Shown here: in pieces, positions 52,415 to 62,761 of the stretch | How the letters are laid out: every line of letters begins with the position of its first letter | Numbering within the stretch: position 1 is the stretch's first letter | Source of the DNA: Schaalia canis | GTDB taxonomy: Bacteria > Actinomycetota > Actinomycetes > Actinomycetales > Actinomycetaceae | NCBI RefSeq assembly: GCF_003858455.1 | Contig: NZ_RQZF01000001.1 | Span: forward strand, 310,001-374,000 | DNA length: 64,000 nucleotides | Direction: 5' to 3' | Made by a program: the position numbers and the translations under genes | The notes under the pieces: model-generated | Database searches by the model: none | What the model saw: the letters and a program-made list of their open reading frames with translations, nothing else | Told to the model about the DNA's origin: nothing

Positions 52415-53014
52415 TTACGAACGATAGAGAGCGTGCTTATTGATGTATTGCACAACGCCGTCAGGAACGAGGTACCACACGGGCTTACCGTGGCGCACCC
52501 GCTCCCGACAATCCGTGGAAGAAATTGCCATAGCCGGCACCTCCATCAACGACACTGCCGAAGACGGCAAACCGGAGGCATCCAGATGATGCCCCGGCCG
52601 AGTCACGCCAATGAAGTGCGCCATCTCGAGCAGCTCATCAGCCTGCTTCCATTGGGTGATCTGTGCCAACGCATCAGCACCGGTAATAAAGAAGAAGTCG
52701 GCGTTGGGAATCTGCTCGTGCAGATCCCGCACGGTATCGATGGTGTAGGTCGTGCCTCCGCGGTCAATATCCACCCGAGACACCTCGAAACGGGGGTTCG
52801 AAGCGGTGGCGACGACCGTCATCAGGTAGCGGTCCTCCGCAGGAGTTACACGCCGACCAGCTTTGAAGGGTTGAAGCGCGGCGGGCACGAAGATCACCTT
52901 ATCGAGGCCAAAGACATCCATCACCTCAGAGGCTGCAACAAGGTGCCCGTGATGGATGGGATCAAAGGTGCCACCCATAATGCCAATCGCTGGCCGACGC
53001 GATAACTCTGTCAT
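52415..53014 (-). CDS. nadD: Nicotinate-nucleotide adenylyltransferase
   Basis: A 199-residue enzyme that joins nicotinate mononucleotide with ATP to form deamido-NAD in NAD synthesis. [15 protein letters not shown] (11-25) is the nucleotidyltransferase HxGH motif, [14 protein letters not shown] the substrate site, and [11 protein letters not shown] the C-terminal ISSTxIR motif (with Asp-Cys for x-I). The ATG overlaps the stop of proA by four bases, so it is translationally coupled to it. Confidence 0.94.
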   Translation of the reverse strand: MTELSRRPAIGIMGGTFDPIHHGHLVAASEVMDVFGLDKVIFVPAALQPFKAGRRVTPAEDRYLMTVVATASNPRFEVSRVDIDRGGTTYTIDTVRDLHEQIPNADFFFITGADALAQITQWKQADELLEMAHFIGVTRPGHHLDASGLPSSAVSLMEVPAMAISSTDCRERVRHGKPVWYLVPDGVVQYINKHALYRS

Positions 53015-54327
53015 GGACGAATATCCCCGTCTCCCTCAATAATCCACGTCGTGGTGGTCAGCTCTTCTAAGCCCATGGGACCGCGCGCGTGGAGCTTCTG
53101 TGTCGAGATGCCGATCTCTGCGCCCAGACCGAGTTGTCCTCCATCAGTGAAACGGGTGGAAGCATTAATCGCAATGGCTGCTGAATCCAGCTCTGCGCGG
53201 AAACGTCGTGCAGAATGGGTTGAGCGCGTGCAGATCGCTTCAGTGTGCCCGGAGGACCACTTACGGATGTGGTCAATGGCCTCGTCAATGGAAGGCACAA
53301 CACGCACAGCAAGATCCAAAGAGAGGTATTCGGTTCCCCAGTCCTCCTCAGTGGCTGCCACGATCCGAGCAGAATCCACACCCTCAACCGTGGCCATAAT
53401 GTCACGAGTCTTGTCACAGGCGTGGATGGTAACACCAGCCTCCGTCAGTGCACGCACAGCCAAGGGAAGGAACACGTCGGCACTGTCAGCATGAACAAGA
53501 AGAGTCTCGGCTGCATTACACACGCCCACGCGCTGAGTCTTGGCGTTCATCACGATACGCTCGGCGGCAGCAAGGTCAGCATCGGCATCAACGTAGATGT
53601 GGCAGTTACCCGTGCCAGTTTCGATGACAGGCACAAGGGATTCCTCAACAACGGTACGGATCAGGCCCGCGCCGCCTCGTGGAATGAGGACATCAATACC
53701 GCCTCGTGCGCGCATCATCGCCCGAGCACCAGCCCTCCCCCACGGGTCAACCGTGCTGACAAGATCAGCCGGCAAGCCCTGCGATTCGAGGGCGGCGCGC
53801 ATGACCGCCACGATCGCTTCATTCGACTTTTCTGCCGCTGACCCACCGCGAAGAATAACAGCACTACCTGCCTTGAGAGCCAAGGCCGCAGCGTCAATGG
53901 TGACATTCGGGCGAGCCTCGTAAATCATGCCGACAACGCCCATGGGAACACTCACCTGAGTGACACTTAAACCGTCAGCCGTGACGGTGCCTCTCACGAC
54001 ACGTCCCACTGGATCAGGCAGGGCAATGACCTCGCGCACGGCCGCAGCAATAGCCTCCAAACGTGTCTGGTCAAGGGCAAGACGATCAAGCAGGCCTTCA
54101 CTCATGCCAGCGGCACGTTCGCGTTCCATATCCTGCCCGTTAGCTGCGATAATCGTGTCAGCCTTGTCGATAATTGCCTGCGCGATAGCTTCAAGCGCAT
54201 CATTCTTCACGCGGGTAGTGGCCGTCGCGAAAGTGCGCGCAGCGGCGCGGGCAGCCTGCGTCAGGGCGGAAATGTCGGCGTAGTTGGCGGCCTCGCCCTT
54301 TTGCGAGGCAGTGGCGGTGGTAGTCAT
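53011..54327 (-). CDS. proA: Glutamate-5-semialdehyde dehydrogenase (gamma-glutamyl phosphate reductase)
   Basis: A 438-residue NADPH enzyme, the second step of proline synthesis. The aldehyde dehydrogenase fold is seen in [34 protein letters not shown] and [19 protein letters not shown], the last with the catalytic cysteine. [16 protein letters not shown] and [19 protein letters not shown] complete the ProA signature. The start at 54327 gives a normal length; an open frame further upstream (to 54513) has Trp- and Cys-rich, non-family sequence. It lies 95 bases after proB and overlaps nadD. Confidence 0.95.
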   Translation of the reverse strand: MTTTATASQKGEAANYADISALTQAARAAARTFATATTRVKNDALEAIAQAIIDKADTIIAANGQDMERERAAGMSEGLLDRLALDQTRLEAIAAAVREVIALPDPVGRVVRGTVTADGLSVTQVSVPMGVVGMIYEARPNVTIDAAALALKAGSAVILRGGSAAEKSNEAIVAVMRAALESQGLPADLVSTVDPWGRAGARAMMRARGGIDVLIPRGGAGLIRTVVEESLVPVIETGTGNCHIYVDADADLAAAERIVMNAKTQRVGVCNAAETLLVHADSADVFLPLAVRALTEAGVTIHACDKTRDIMATVEGVDSARIVAATEEDWGTEYLSLDLAVRVVPSIDEAIDHIRKWSSGHTEAICTRSTHSARRFRAELDSAAIAINASTRFTDGGQLGLGAEIGISTQKLHARGPMGLEELTTTTWIIEGDGDIRP

Positions 54328-54422
54328 GGCCCCATAATCGCACATCTCGACTAATTCGCGCAGACTGGCTTCACCCCAACCGCAGCTAGAAGCAAACGTC
54401 AAAGAGCCCTCGAACAGGTGTT

Positions 54423-55538
54423 TTAGGCAGGGAAGGCAAGATCGTCGCGGTGAATAATCGGACGGGGGTTCGCCCACCCCATTGCCACCAGATCCTCTGC
54501 ACTCAGGCCACACATCGCAGCGGCAGTATCAGAATCAACAGAGACAATACCGCGGGCGATAATACGGCCATCCGGCGCCGTCACATCAACAACGTCACCA
54601 GCAGAAAAATCACCACGTACGCGTTCGATTCCGGCCGCAAGCAGGGACTTCTTGCGCTCAACAAGGGCACGGACTGCGCCCTCGTCAATCTTGAGTTCAC
54701 CGCCAGAGGGCGCTGCGTGCGCAATCCACAAAGTACGCGAGGCCGGACGCGTGGAGGACGGAGCAAACCATGTTCCGACATTCTCCCCCGCCAACACCTG
54801 AGCAAGCTTATCGGCGCTTGTCAGCATGACACCAATGCCCGAGGAGGTTGCCATTGACGCGGCCTGTACCTTCGTCACCATGCCACCTGAGCCGATCTTC
54901 GTGCCCGAACCAGCGACCTTGACAGCCTCAAGGTCGTCAATGCTGGACACATGAGTGATGAGCTCGGCTGTGGGGTCTGAAGGTGGCGCGGTGTAGAGGC
55001 CGTCAACGTCGGTAAGTAACACGAGGGCGTCCGCTGCGACGATTTGGGCCACATAGGAGGCCAGGCGGTCGTTGTCTCCAAATCGCAGTTCCCGCGTTGC
55101 CACGGTGTCATTCTCATTAATGATCGGAATGACACCATAATGCAGGAGCTTTTCCAAGGATTGGCGCACATTCGTGTAATGGTCCCGACGCATCACGTCG
55201 TCCGTGGTCAATAACACCTGCGCAACGTGATGGTGGTGGGCCTGGAAGGCGGCTGACCATTGGGCGACCAGCAGGCCCTGTCCCATTGCTGCACAGGCCT
55301 GAATAGATGCGAGGTCACGTGGGCGCGAGCTCAAACGCAAAGGTCCAAGACCGGCAGCGACAGCACCGGAGGAGACAATAATGATCTCCCCGCCCATAGC
55401 GCGCCACTGTGCAGCTAAGCGGGCCACCACATCGATCCGGTTCAAGTCCAGACCGCCATCAGGACGGGTCAGGGACGATGATCCAATTTTGACGACAATA
55501 CGCTTTGCATCGGTCATGCTCGATGTGGTCACGTCCAC
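54423..55538 (-). CDS. proB: Glutamate 5-kinase
   Basis: A 371-residue kinase that phosphorylates glutamate to gamma-glutamyl phosphate, the first and feedback-controlled step of proline synthesis. The amino-acid kinase domain (about 10-255) has VVKIGSSSLT, IIIVSSGAVAAGLGPL, PIINENDTVATRELRFGDND and GSGGMVTKVQAASMAT; a PUA domain follows (about 275-360). The GTG at 55538 sits about 9 bases after AGGAGAGG; an ATG seven codons later is possible. It lies 20 bases after obg, so they share a transcript. Confidence 0.95.
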   Translation of the reverse strand: MDVTTSSMTDAKRIVVKIGSSSLTRPDGGLDLNRIDVVARLAAQWRAMGGEIIIVSSGAVAAGLGPLRLSSRPRDLASIQACAAMGQGLLVAQWSAAFQAHHHHVAQVLLTTDDVMRRDHYTNVRQSLEKLLHYGVIPIINENDTVATRELRFGDNDRLASYVAQIVAADALVLLTDVDGLYTAPPSDPTAELITHVSSIDDLEAVKVAGSGTKIGSGGMVTKVQAASMATSSGIGVMLTSADKLAQVLAGENVGTWFAPSSTRPASRTLWIAHAAPSGGELKIDEGAVRALVERKKSLLAAGIERVRGDFSAGDVVDVTAPDGRIIARGIVSVDSDTAAAMCGLSAEDLVAMGWANPRPIIHRDDLAFPA

Positions 55539-55558
55539 CTGTGTTTCCTCTCCTACTG

Positions 55559-57079
55559 TCAGCTATTACTCGGATCGGTCCACACGCCAGCCGAACGCTC
55601 GGTCCACAGCTCATCACGCGCGGCAGCCTTAGCGTCCATGGCGTCATGGTAGCGTTCCTTACGGGCCTTGCGAGTCGGACGATCAGACTGATCAATACGC
55701 AGGTCGGAACCGCGCTGCCCCAGAAGCTCAGGCCCTGTCGACAAAGTGGGCTCAAAATCAAAGAGCACGCCGGAATCAATGTCACCGATCACCACGGCAT
55801 CACCCGCCACAGCACCAGCTTTCATCAGCTCATCTTCAACACCTGCGGCAGCAAGACGATCCGCAAGATAACCGATGGCTTCATCATTGGTGAAATCGGT
55901 TTGCTTCACCCAACGTTCGGGCTTTTCACCGCGCACCTGGAACAGCGGCTCGCCGTCTTGCTCGTGGCGAATAACGGTGATTTCTTGACGTGATCCCACA
56001 GCCTTGGGGCGAATAATCTGGCGGGCAGGTTCGACGGCGGGCAGGTTTGCGCGGTGTTCGTCAACCATGCGCGCCAAGGTGAAGGAGAGCTCCTTGAGGC
56101 CCTCGTGCGAGACTGCCGACACCAGGTGAATCGGCCAACCGAACTCAGCCAGTTCCTCTTGCATGAACTCGGCGAGTTCACGCCCATCGGGCACGTCAAT
56201 CTTGTTGAGGACAATGACACGGGGACGCTCCATCAGTGGAATGTAGCCATCCACCTCACCCAAGTCACCTTCGTAGGCAGCCAGCTCTGCCTCAATGGTG
56301 CGTAGATCCGAAAGCGGGTCGCGGTCAGCCTCGTAGGTGGCTGTATCGAGAATGTGAACGATGACCGCGCAGCGTTCAATATGACGGAGGAAATCCAAGC
56401 CCAGGCCCTTGCCTTGAGCAGCACCGGGAATCAGACCAGGAACGTCAGCGATGGTGTAACGAGTATCGCCTGCCTGCACAACACCCAGGTTCGGAATGAG
56501 CGTCGTGAAGGGATAGTCAGCAATCTTGGGACGCGCGGCCGACATTGCGGCGATCATCGAAGATTTTCCAGCAGACGGGTATCCCACGAGGGCGACGTCA
56601 GCAACAGACTTGAGTTCAAGAACGACGTCTCGTTCTTCGCCCGGCTCACCGAGCAAAGCAAAGCCGGGGGCCTTACGCGCTTTGGATGCCAATGCTGCGT
56701 TGCCGAGGCCACCGCGGCCACCCTGGGCAACGATAAAGCGGGTCCCAGCGCCAGTGAGGTCGGCAAGCAGTTCCCCGCTTGTGTCCTTAACGACGGTACC
56801 GTCAGGGACGGGCAGAATAATGTCCTTACCGTTGCGCCCCTGACGGAAGTCACCCATGCCCTGCGTGCCGTTGCTGGCTCTCTGGTGGGGACTGCGATGG
56901 TAGGTCAGCAAGGTGGTGACATTAGGGTCAACCTCAAGGATGACAGAACCGCCGTTACCGCCATCGCCACCATCTGGGCCGCCCAGAGGTTTGAACTTTT
57001 CTCGGCGTACGGAGGCGACGCCATGTCCGCCATTACCGCCTGCGGCATGTAATGTCACTCGGTCAACGAAGTGTGGCAT
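55559..57079 (-). CDS. obg: Obg GTPase
   Basis: A 506-residue GTPase involved in 50S ribosome assembly and stress control. The glycine-rich Obg fold covers 1-158 ([11 protein letters not shown]), the G domain has GYPSAGKSS (G1, 166-174), DVPGL (G3) and NKID (G4, 292-295), and an OCT domain follows at about 350-430 ([20 protein letters not shown]). The last 75 residues are charged and probably disordered, as in other actinobacterial Obg proteins. GGAGGACC precedes the ATG. Order rplU-rpmA-obg is conserved. Confidence 0.96.
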   Translation of the reverse strand: MPHFVDRVTLHAAGGNGGHGVASVRREKFKPLGGPDGGDGGNGGSVILEVDPNVTTLLTYHRSPHQRASNGTQGMGDFRQGRNGKDIILPVPDGTVVKDTSGELLADLTGAGTRFIVAQGGRGGLGNAALASKARKAPGFALLGEPGEERDVVLELKSVADVALVGYPSAGKSSMIAAMSAARPKIADYPFTTLIPNLGVVQAGDTRYTIADVPGLIPGAAQGKGLGLDFLRHIERCAVIVHILDTATYEADRDPLSDLRTIEAELAAYEGDLGEVDGYIPLMERPRVIVLNKIDVPDGRELAEFMQEELAEFGWPIHLVSAVSHEGLKELSFTLARMVDEHRANLPAVEPARQIIRPKAVGSRQEITVIRHEQDGEPLFQVRGEKPERWVKQTDFTNDEAIGYLADRLAAAGVEDELMKAGAVAGDAVVIGDIDSGVLFDFEPTLSTGPELLGQRGSDLRIDQSDRPTRKARKERYHDAMDAKAAARDELWTERSAGVWTDPSNS

Positions 57080-57186
57080 GGGTCCTCCTCTAAGGACTGC
57101 TCAATGACAGGGAAGCTAGTGGGAGCGGATGTAAAAGGAAGTGGCGTCCGGCAGATTGCCGAACGCCACCTCTCAAGCGGTCAGGC

Positions 57187-57447
57187 TCAGGCCTGAACCG
57201 GCTCGACGATGTTGACGACCTTGCGGTCGCGACGGGTGCCGAACTCGACAGCACCGGCGCGCAGTGCGAAAAGGGTGTCATCCTTACCGCGGCCCACACC
57301 GTCACCGGGATGGAAGTGGGTACCGCGCTGACGGACGAGGATTTCACCTGCGTTAACGACCTGGCCAGCGAAACGCTTCACACCCAGACGCTGGGCATTC
57401 GAGTCGCGGCCGTTGCGGGAGGAGCCGAGGCCCTTCTTATGTGCCAT
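57187..57447 (-). CDS. rpmA: 50S ribosomal protein L27
   Basis: An 86-residue ribosomal protein of the large subunit near the peptidyl-transferase centre. It begins [20 protein letters not shown] without the cleavable extension found in some Firmicutes, and continues with the family stretches [19 protein letters not shown] and [10 protein letters not shown]. It follows rplU by 37 bases. Confidence 0.97.
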   Translation of the reverse strand: MAHKKGLGSSRNGRDSNAQRLGVKRFAGQVVNAGEILVRQRGTHFHPGDGVGRGKDDTLFALRAGAVEFGTRRDRKVVNIVEPVQA

Positions 57448-57484
57448 GCTGAATGACTCTTTCTATCTCGAACGGGTGTGAGGC

Positions 57485-57793
57485 TCAGGCGATCGAAGTG
57501 ATCTTGACGACCGACATCTTCTGACGGTGGCCCTGGCGCTTGCGGTAGCCCGACTTGTTCTTGTACTTGATGATGGAGATCTTAGGACCCTTGGCGGAAT
57601 CGATGACCTCAGCCTTGACGGTGACCTTCTCCAGGCCAGCCTTGTCAACGGTGACGGCATCGCCATCAACCAGCATCAGGGGCTGGAGTTCGATGCTGGC
57701 GCCAATTTCTTCTGCCAGCTTGTCGACGACGACGACGTCACCGACGGACACCTTTTCCTGTCGGCCGCCGGCCTTGACGATCGCGTAGACCAC
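57485..57793 (-). CDS. rplU: 50S ribosomal protein L21
   Basis: A 102-residue ribosomal protein of the large subunit. YAIVKAGGRQEKVSVGDVVV opens the protein and KYKNKSGYRKRQGHRQ is the L21 signature near the C-terminus. The GTG at 57791-57793 gives the usual family start (M-V-Y-A-I-V) and has GAGATGAG upstream; an ATG at 57805 would add MSFN. It heads the rplU-rpmA-obg-proB-proA-nadD run. Confidence 0.96.
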   Translation of the reverse strand: MVYAIVKAGGRQEKVSVGDVVVVDKLAEEIGASIELQPLMLVDGDAVTVDKAGLEKVTVKAEVIDSAKGPKISIIKYKNKSGYRKRQGHRQKMSVVKITSIA

Positions 57794-57805
57794 GTTAAAG
57801 CTCAT

Positions 57806-57900
57806 CTCTGTTCATACGTTCGGAGCAGGACCTCTTCCCATTAGCCCGTGGGACTGTGAATGGAAACAGGAATCCTGTTGGCGCCTGTGTGCGCCGACGA
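57806..57900 (-). promoter_or_regulatory. Structured leader region of rplU
   Basis: The roughly 100-base untranslated leader implied by the promoter at 57904-57933 contains two small hairpins: AACAGG-AAT-CCTGTT (57865-57879) and a GGCGC/GCGCC pair just upstream. A ribosomal-protein leader controlling L21/L27 synthesis is possible, but no known family is assigned. Confidence 0.3.
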
Positions 57901-57903
57901 TCC

Positions 57904-57933
57904 AATCTAGCGGATACTGCCCGTAGCAGGCAA
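57904..57933 (-). promoter_or_regulatory. Candidate promoter of rplU-rpmA operon
   Basis: On the minus strand TTGCCT, an 18-base spacer and TAGATT form a plausible -35/-10 pair about 110 bases before rplU. Confidence 0.4.
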
Positions 57934-57998
57934 GCCAGGTGATCGATTTTCCTGGGAAAAAGCATGTGATCTTCCACGCCCCTCCCCTTTACGAGACA

Positions 57999-58031
57999 CG
58001 CCGCAGGAAAAGATAGACCTTTCCTGCGGCG
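57999..58031 (-). terminator. Hairpin after rne
   Basis: CGCCGCAGGAAA pairs with TTTCCTGCGGCG (12 bases) around a 9-base loop, 17 bases after the stop codon of the minus-strand ribonuclease gene. Confidence 0.75.
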
Positions 58032-58047
58032 CAACTCTCACCGACTG

Positions 58048-60717
58048 CTATCCGGCGTCAATGACACCCGTAGAGACCGCACGTCGACGACGCTTAGGCA
58101 CCTTTGGAGCATCATCAGCCATCGCCCCTGCAGCTTCGCCTTCAGGAGAGGCCACTGCTTGCGGTAGCTCAATGGCTGCTAGCGCGTCCTCCCGCTCTTT
58201 ACGGGCCTTTGCTGGACTCTTCGAGGATGCTGGATCAACGACATCTGCGCTGACAACGCGACGGCGCTTCCGGGCCGGAGTCTTGGCGGGCTCATCTCCC
58301 CGTTGGGGTAGCTCAATGGCATCGACCGTTAAAGGACGTTCTACTGCTGATTCGGTTTCGCCATATTGTTCATCAGGGCGCTGAACCGGCGCGGGGAGCT
58401 CGATAAGGGCATGAGCGGCACTGCGTTGAGGCTCAACAACATCGGTACTGACAACGCGGCGGCGACGTGTAGCTCGCGAGGCACCCTTCTTTGCAGGGGC
58501 ATCCGAGACAACATGCGAGTCGCGAGCAGGCTGCGTATCAGACTTCTTCTTCGTGGATGCTGATGCTGCGGTTGTATCAACAGAAGTTGACGTGTCGACA
58601 CGCCCCTTATCGGCAACCTGTGAGCTTTCACCCTTCCCCTTACGCGCCTTGCTCTTCTTTTCAGCAGGCGCCGCTGAAGGGGCAATCAATGCAGATTCAT
58701 CCGCCGGAACGTCAGCGGTTGCGGCATCATCAGTCGGGACAAGCTCGTCCTTTGTATGGGATGCTGCGGCGTGAATGGCGCTCAAAGCTTCACGAGCGCG
58801 CTCACGAGTTGCACTGTCCTCTTCAAGACGGCGCGGTTCTTCAGTCTGAGCCTTCTTCTTACGCTGCTTGGGAGTGGGCTCACCGGGCACCTGATGTTCA
58901 ACAGGGTCATGGTGGACAATAAAGCCCTTGCCCTCGCAGGCGGAACAGGTGGTGGAGAAAGCCTCAACGAGGCCTTCCCCCACGCGCTTACGAGTCATCT
59001 GAACCAATCCCAAGGATGTAATCTCTGTGACCTGATGGCGGGTACGATCACGACCCAGGCACTCCACCAAGCGACGCAGGACAAGGTCTCGGTTTTGTTC
59101 AAGGACCATGTCGACAAAGTCGACAATGACAATACCGCCAATGTCACGCAGACGAAGCTGACGAACGATCTCTTCAGCCGCTTCAAGGTTGTTGCGCGTC
59201 ACCGTTTCTTCCAGGGTGCCACCTGCACCGATGAACTTACCGGTGTTTACGTCGATGACGGTCATTGCCTCGGTACGGTCAATGACTAAAGTGCCACCTG
59301 AAGGAAGCCAGACTTTGCGATCCATTCCCTTGGCGAGCTGTTCATCGACGCGATGCGCAGCGAAAACGTCTTCAGTACCTACCCATTGTTCAACGCGGCT
59401 AGACAGCTCGGGGGAGAGCTCATCAACGTATTCCTTAATGGTGTGGTAGGTGTCGCGCCCCTCAATGACGAGTGAGGTGAAGTCCTCATTGAAAATATCG
59501 CGCACAACTCGCACAGCAAGTTCGGGTTCGCCACGCAGCAAGGCAGGGGCTGACTTCGTTGACGCCTGCTTCTTCTCAATGTCAGACCACTGCTTCACCA
59601 GGCGGGTGACATCGTCACTGAGCTGTTCCTCAGAGGCACCTTCAGCAGCCGTGCGTACAATGACGCCACTGCCAGCAGGGACAACCTTTTTGAGGATCTT
59701 CTTCAGGCGAGTACGTTCAGTGTCAGGGAGCTTACGGGAAATACCCATCATGGAGCCACCCGGAATGAGCACAAGATAGCGGCCCGCCAGGGTGATCTGA
59801 CTGGTGAGGCGCGCCCCCTTATGGCCGATGGGATCCTTCGTCACCTGAACAAGGACGGCATCGCCAGAGTTCAACGCCGATTCGATGCGGCGCGGGCGCC
59901 CTTCCAGCCCAACAGCATCCCAGTTGACTTCGCCGGCGTATAGGACAGCGTTGCGTCCTCGGCCAATATCAACGAAAGCTGCTTCCATGGAAGGCAGCAC
60001 GTTTTGGACGCGGCCAAGATAAATATTTCCCACCATTGACTGTTGGGTGCGGCGCGCGACGTAGTGCTCGACCAAGAGATCATCCTCGATGATCGCAATC
60101 TGATCAAGACCGTCTCGGTGACGGATCACCATCTTGCGGTTCACTGATTCTCGGCGTGCCAAAAACTCAGATTCGGTGATGACGTGACGGCGACGGCCTT
60201 CCTTACGGCCCTCACGGCGACGCTGTTTCTTGGCCTCCAGACGAGTGGAGCCCTTCAGCGCCTTCACTTCATCTGGAGATTCTGCTTCATCAGCGGTGGT
60301 ACGAGTCCGACGGCGGCGACGGCGGCGGCTCGTTCCTTCCGAATCGTCCTCACCATCTTCAGCAGAGCTGATTTCCTCGGTAACGGATTCATCGTTAGAG
60401 GCCTCAACGGCAGGCTCTTCGTCGGAATGACGACGCGCCTTGCGGGTCTTACGGACGCGCTTGGGAGCCTCATCCTCCCCATTCTCTTCGGAGGTGTCGA
60501 CGATCGTTTCCTTCGCTTCTTTCACCCTACGGGCGCGGGTGCGCTGTTTACGAGCGGGAACTTCGTCAGCGTCATCGTCGGAGTATGACGGACGCTCAGT
60601 TGGCGCCACAAAAGCGGGTGCCGATTGGAAAGTAGGTTCCTGGAATGTCGGAGCCTGGAACAGCAATGACGCTGCGGGCGTTCCCGGAAAATCCTGGGTA
60701 TCGTGCGGGGTAGTCAC
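58048..60717 (-). CDS. rne: Ribonuclease E/G
   Basis: An 889-residue endoribonuclease for mRNA turnover and rRNA/tRNA processing. A disordered acidic/basic N-terminal extension (about 1-215) precedes the catalytic core: S1 domain near 227-265 (GNIYLGRVQNVLPSMEAAFV), DNase I-like catalytic segments VIDVNTGKF (about 484-492) and GGIVIVDFVDM (about 525-535), then the Zn-link CSACEGKGF (about 588-596). A disordered C-terminal tail of about 270 residues is rich in Ala, Glu, Lys and short IELPQ repeats. Central core with tails on both sides is the actinobacterial arrangement. The GTG at 60717 follows GGAGAACC; an upstream reading to 60750 lacks this. Confidence 0.92.
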   Translation of the reverse strand: MTTPHDTQDFPGTPAASLLFQAPTFQEPTFQSAPAFVAPTERPSYSDDDADEVPARKQRTRARRVKEAKETIVDTSEENGEDEAPKRVRKTRKARRHSDEEPAVEASNDESVTEEISSAEDGEDDSEGTSRRRRRRRTRTTADEAESPDEVKALKGSTRLEAKKQRRREGRKEGRRRHVITESEFLARRESVNRKMVIRHRDGLDQIAIIEDDLLVEHYVARRTQQSMVGNIYLGRVQNVLPSMEAAFVDIGRGRNAVLYAGEVNWDAVGLEGRPRRIESALNSGDAVLVQVTKDPIGHKGARLTSQITLAGRYLVLIPGGSMMGISRKLPDTERTRLKKILKKVVPAGSGVIVRTAAEGASEEQLSDDVTRLVKQWSDIEKKQASTKSAPALLRGEPELAVRVVRDIFNEDFTSLVIEGRDTYHTIKEYVDELSPELSSRVEQWVGTEDVFAAHRVDEQLAKGMDRKVWLPSGGTLVIDRTEAMTVIDVNTGKFIGAGGTLEETVTRNNLEAAEEIVRQLRLRDIGGIVIVDFVDMVLEQNRDLVLRRLVECLGRDRTRHQVTEITSLGLVQMTRKRVGEGLVEAFSTTCSACEGKGFIVHHDPVEHQVPGEPTPKQRKKKAQTEEPRRLEEDSATRERAREALSAIHAAASHTKDELVPTDDAATADVPADESALIAPSAAPAEKKSKARKGKGESSQVADKGRVDTSTSVDTTAASASTKKKSDTQPARDSHVVSDAPAKKGASRATRRRRVVSTDVVEPQRSAAHALIELPAPVQRPDEQYGETESAVERPLTVDAIELPQRGDEPAKTPARKRRRVVSADVVDPASSKSPAKARKEREDALAAIELPQAVASPEGEAAGAMADDAPKVPKRRRRAVSTGVIDAG

Positions 60718-61196
60718 GGTTCTCCATATAAAGAGGGGTCGCACACCCAACCTCTCCAGTTGTGCTCGCCCCCGTTACGGGGCGGAAGTCCATGCGGCGC
60801 ACGCTCAACGCGTGACGGTGGAAGATTCACAACACCGTGGCTGCGAAGGTGTGTTCACAGCGGCCGTTCTTAGCCTCTATTCTTCCACAGGTTCGCGCCA
60901 ATGTGCATAGGCACATCGGCCACTGACAAACTCCCATCGCTCGTTGTGACCTCAACCTGTAATACGGGACTATGTCGATCCTGCGCCAGAGCCCGCGAAT
61001 CGCGCTTCTTCCCACGGAAAAGAAAGCAACCTGACACGGTGACACAACTCTGTCACGAAATGAGAAAGACCCGCCGTATTAACTATTCTCTTGATAGGAC
61101 TTTGGACTAGGCTTCTTGACAAGATGTCAGGATGATAGGCAGAGCTCTATCAACTGGCGTTGTCCTTGTCCACCCATCATCCGGAAAGGCGAGCAC
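60718..61196. other. Divergent intergenic region between rne and cydA
   Basis: These 479 bases must hold the promoters of rne and cydAB. Two symmetrical elements stand out: CCAATGTGC-ATAG-GCACATCGG (60898-60919, one mismatch) and GTGACA-N6-TGTCAC (61039-61056), about 280 and 140 bases before cydA. TTGACA at 61116-61121 could be a -35 element, but no good -10 follows at the right distance. No coding pattern was seen. Confidence 0.5.
61039..61056. promoter_or_regulatory. Inverted repeat upstream of cydA
   Basis: GTGACA and TGTCAC separated by six bases form a perfect inverted repeat about 140 bases before the cydA start. It loosely resembles a Crp/Fnr-type site, and bd oxidase genes are often controlled by such regulators; binding is unproven. 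Confidence 0.35.
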
Positions 61197-62744
61197 ATGG
61201 AACTCGTTCCGGCAGCGCTTGACGCGCTGACGCTGGGACGCTGGCAGTTCGGTATTACCACCGTCTACCACTTTATTCTCGTCCCACTGACCATCGGCTT
61301 GTCGCTGCTGGTTGCGATCATGCAAACCATCTGGCATAAGACTGGCAAGCAAGAATGGCTTCAAGCGACCCGTTTCTTCGGCAAGCTCCTTCTTATTAAC
61401 TTCGCACTTGGTGTTGCCACCGGTATCGTGCAGGAGTTCCAGTTCGGCATGAACTGGTCCGAATACTCCCGTTTCGTCGGCGATATCTTCGGAGCTCCCC
61501 TCGCTGTCGAGGCCCTTCTCGCTTTCTTCCTTGAGTCCACTTTCTTGGGCCTGTGGATCTTTGGCTGGGGTCGCCTGCCTAAGGCCATGCACCTGGCTTC
61601 CATCTGGCTCGTCGCCATCGGCACCTCTGTTTCCGCACTGTGGATCCTCGGTGCTAACTCATGGATGCAGCACCCCGTCGGCGCCGTATTCAACCCTGAA
61701 ACCGGCCGCGCCGAACTTGATGGCGTCAACGGCTTCCTGCAGGTTGTTCTCAACCCTGTGCTTTTCTGGGAGTTTACCCACGTCATCACCTCTGCATGGA
61801 TGGTGGCAGGTACCTTCGTTGCCGGCTTGGCAATCTGGTGGATGACTCGTGCAGCCCGAGAAGGCGGCGAGCATGGCATGAAGGAAGCCCGCAACATCTG
61901 GCGTCCATTGGCTCAGTTTGGCCTCATCGCCACCATTATTGGCGGCCTCGGCACTGCCGTTACCGGCCACTTCCAGGGTCAAGAACTCGTTGAAATCCAG
62001 CCCATGAAGATGGCTGCTGCTGAAGGTGTCTGTGTTGACACCGCAGGGGCCGCCTTCACCGTTGCACAGTTTGGCGAATGTCCCCTGGACGGCTCCTACG
62101 AGCCGACCAAGTTCATCCAGATCCCCGGCGTTGCTGCATTCATGTCACACGATGATTTCAGCGCTACCGTCGCCGGCGTCGCCGATGAACAGGCACGCAT
62201 GGTTGAACTACTCAACAGCAACAAGGACTTTGTCAACACCTACGGCGATGCATCGAAGTACGACTTCCGCCCGCCGCAGATGGCAACCTTCTGGTCCTTC
62301 CGCCTGATGATCGGCTTTGGCGCATTCTCGGCTCTTCTTGCCCTGTGGGCACTGTGGGCGATGCGCAAGGGCGCAGTCCCCACCTCGGCCGCTCTTGGCA
62401 AGTTCGCGGTCATCACGATCCCGATGCCGTTTATCGCGGCCTCCTTCGGATGGATCTTCACGGAAATGGGTCGCCAGCCCTGGGTTGTTCACCCGAACCT
62501 CAGTGCTCTGGCAAATGGTGACCCGGTGGCCTCGGTCCTCATGATGACCGACATCGCTGTCTCCACCCACGTTCCTGCCTGGCAGATCCTCTTCACCATG
62601 ATCGCCTTCACCGTCCTCTACGGTGTGCTGGGCGTGGTCTGGTACAAGCTCATCAAGCGCTACGCACTTGAGGGTATTCACGTGTCCACCGAAAACAAGG
62701 GTGATGACTCCGCCAAGGGCGGCGCACTCACCTTCGGATACTGA
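61197..62744 (+). CDS. cydA: Cytochrome bd oxidase subunit I
   Basis: A 515-residue membrane subunit binding hemes b558, b595 and d and oxidising quinol in low-oxygen respiration. LTLGRWQFGITTVYHFILVP holds the heme-d/b595 His region, LWIFGWGRLP and GANSWMQHPVGAVFNPETGR are conserved, KMAAAEG starts the short Q-loop, and EMGRQPWVVHPNL is the GRQPW motif. The start at 61197 follows AAAGGCGAG; the open frame extends upstream to 61116 with non-family sequence. cydB follows after 17 bases. Confidence 0.96.
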   Translation: MELVPAALDALTLGRWQFGITTVYHFILVPLTIGLSLLVAIMQTIWHKTGKQEWLQATRFFGKLLLINFALGVATGIVQEFQFGMNWSEYSRFVGDIFGAPLAVEALLAFFLESTFLGLWIFGWGRLPKAMHLASIWLVAIGTSVSALWILGANSWMQHPVGAVFNPETGRAELDGVNGFLQVVLNPVLFWEFTHVITSAWMVAGTFVAGLAIWWMTRAAREGGEHGMKEARNIWRPLAQFGLIATIIGGLGTAVTGHFQGQELVEIQPMKMAAAEGVCVDTAGAAFTVAQFGECPLDGSYEPTKFIQIPGVAAFMSHDDFSATVAGVADEQARMVELLNSNKDFVNTYGDASKYDFRPPQMATFWSFRLMIGFGAFSALLALWALWAMRKGAVPTSAALGKFAVITIPMPFIAASFGWIFTEMGRQPWVVHPNLSALANGDPVASVLMMTDIAVSTHVPAWQILFTMIAFTVLYGVLGVVWYKLIKRYALEGIHVSTENKGDDSAKGGALTFGY

Positions 62745-62761
62745 GAGAAGGAGACACTCTG

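Noticed and set aside
54328-54513. Longer N-terminus for ProA (62 extra residues)
   Set aside because: The extension is Cys/Trp-rich with no ProA similarity and would run through the proB-proA gap.
61116-61196. Longer N-terminus for CydA (27 extra residues)
   Set aside because: The extra residues do not match CydA proteins, which start close to the conserved LTLGRWQFG segment, and the ATG at 61197 has its own ribosome binding site.
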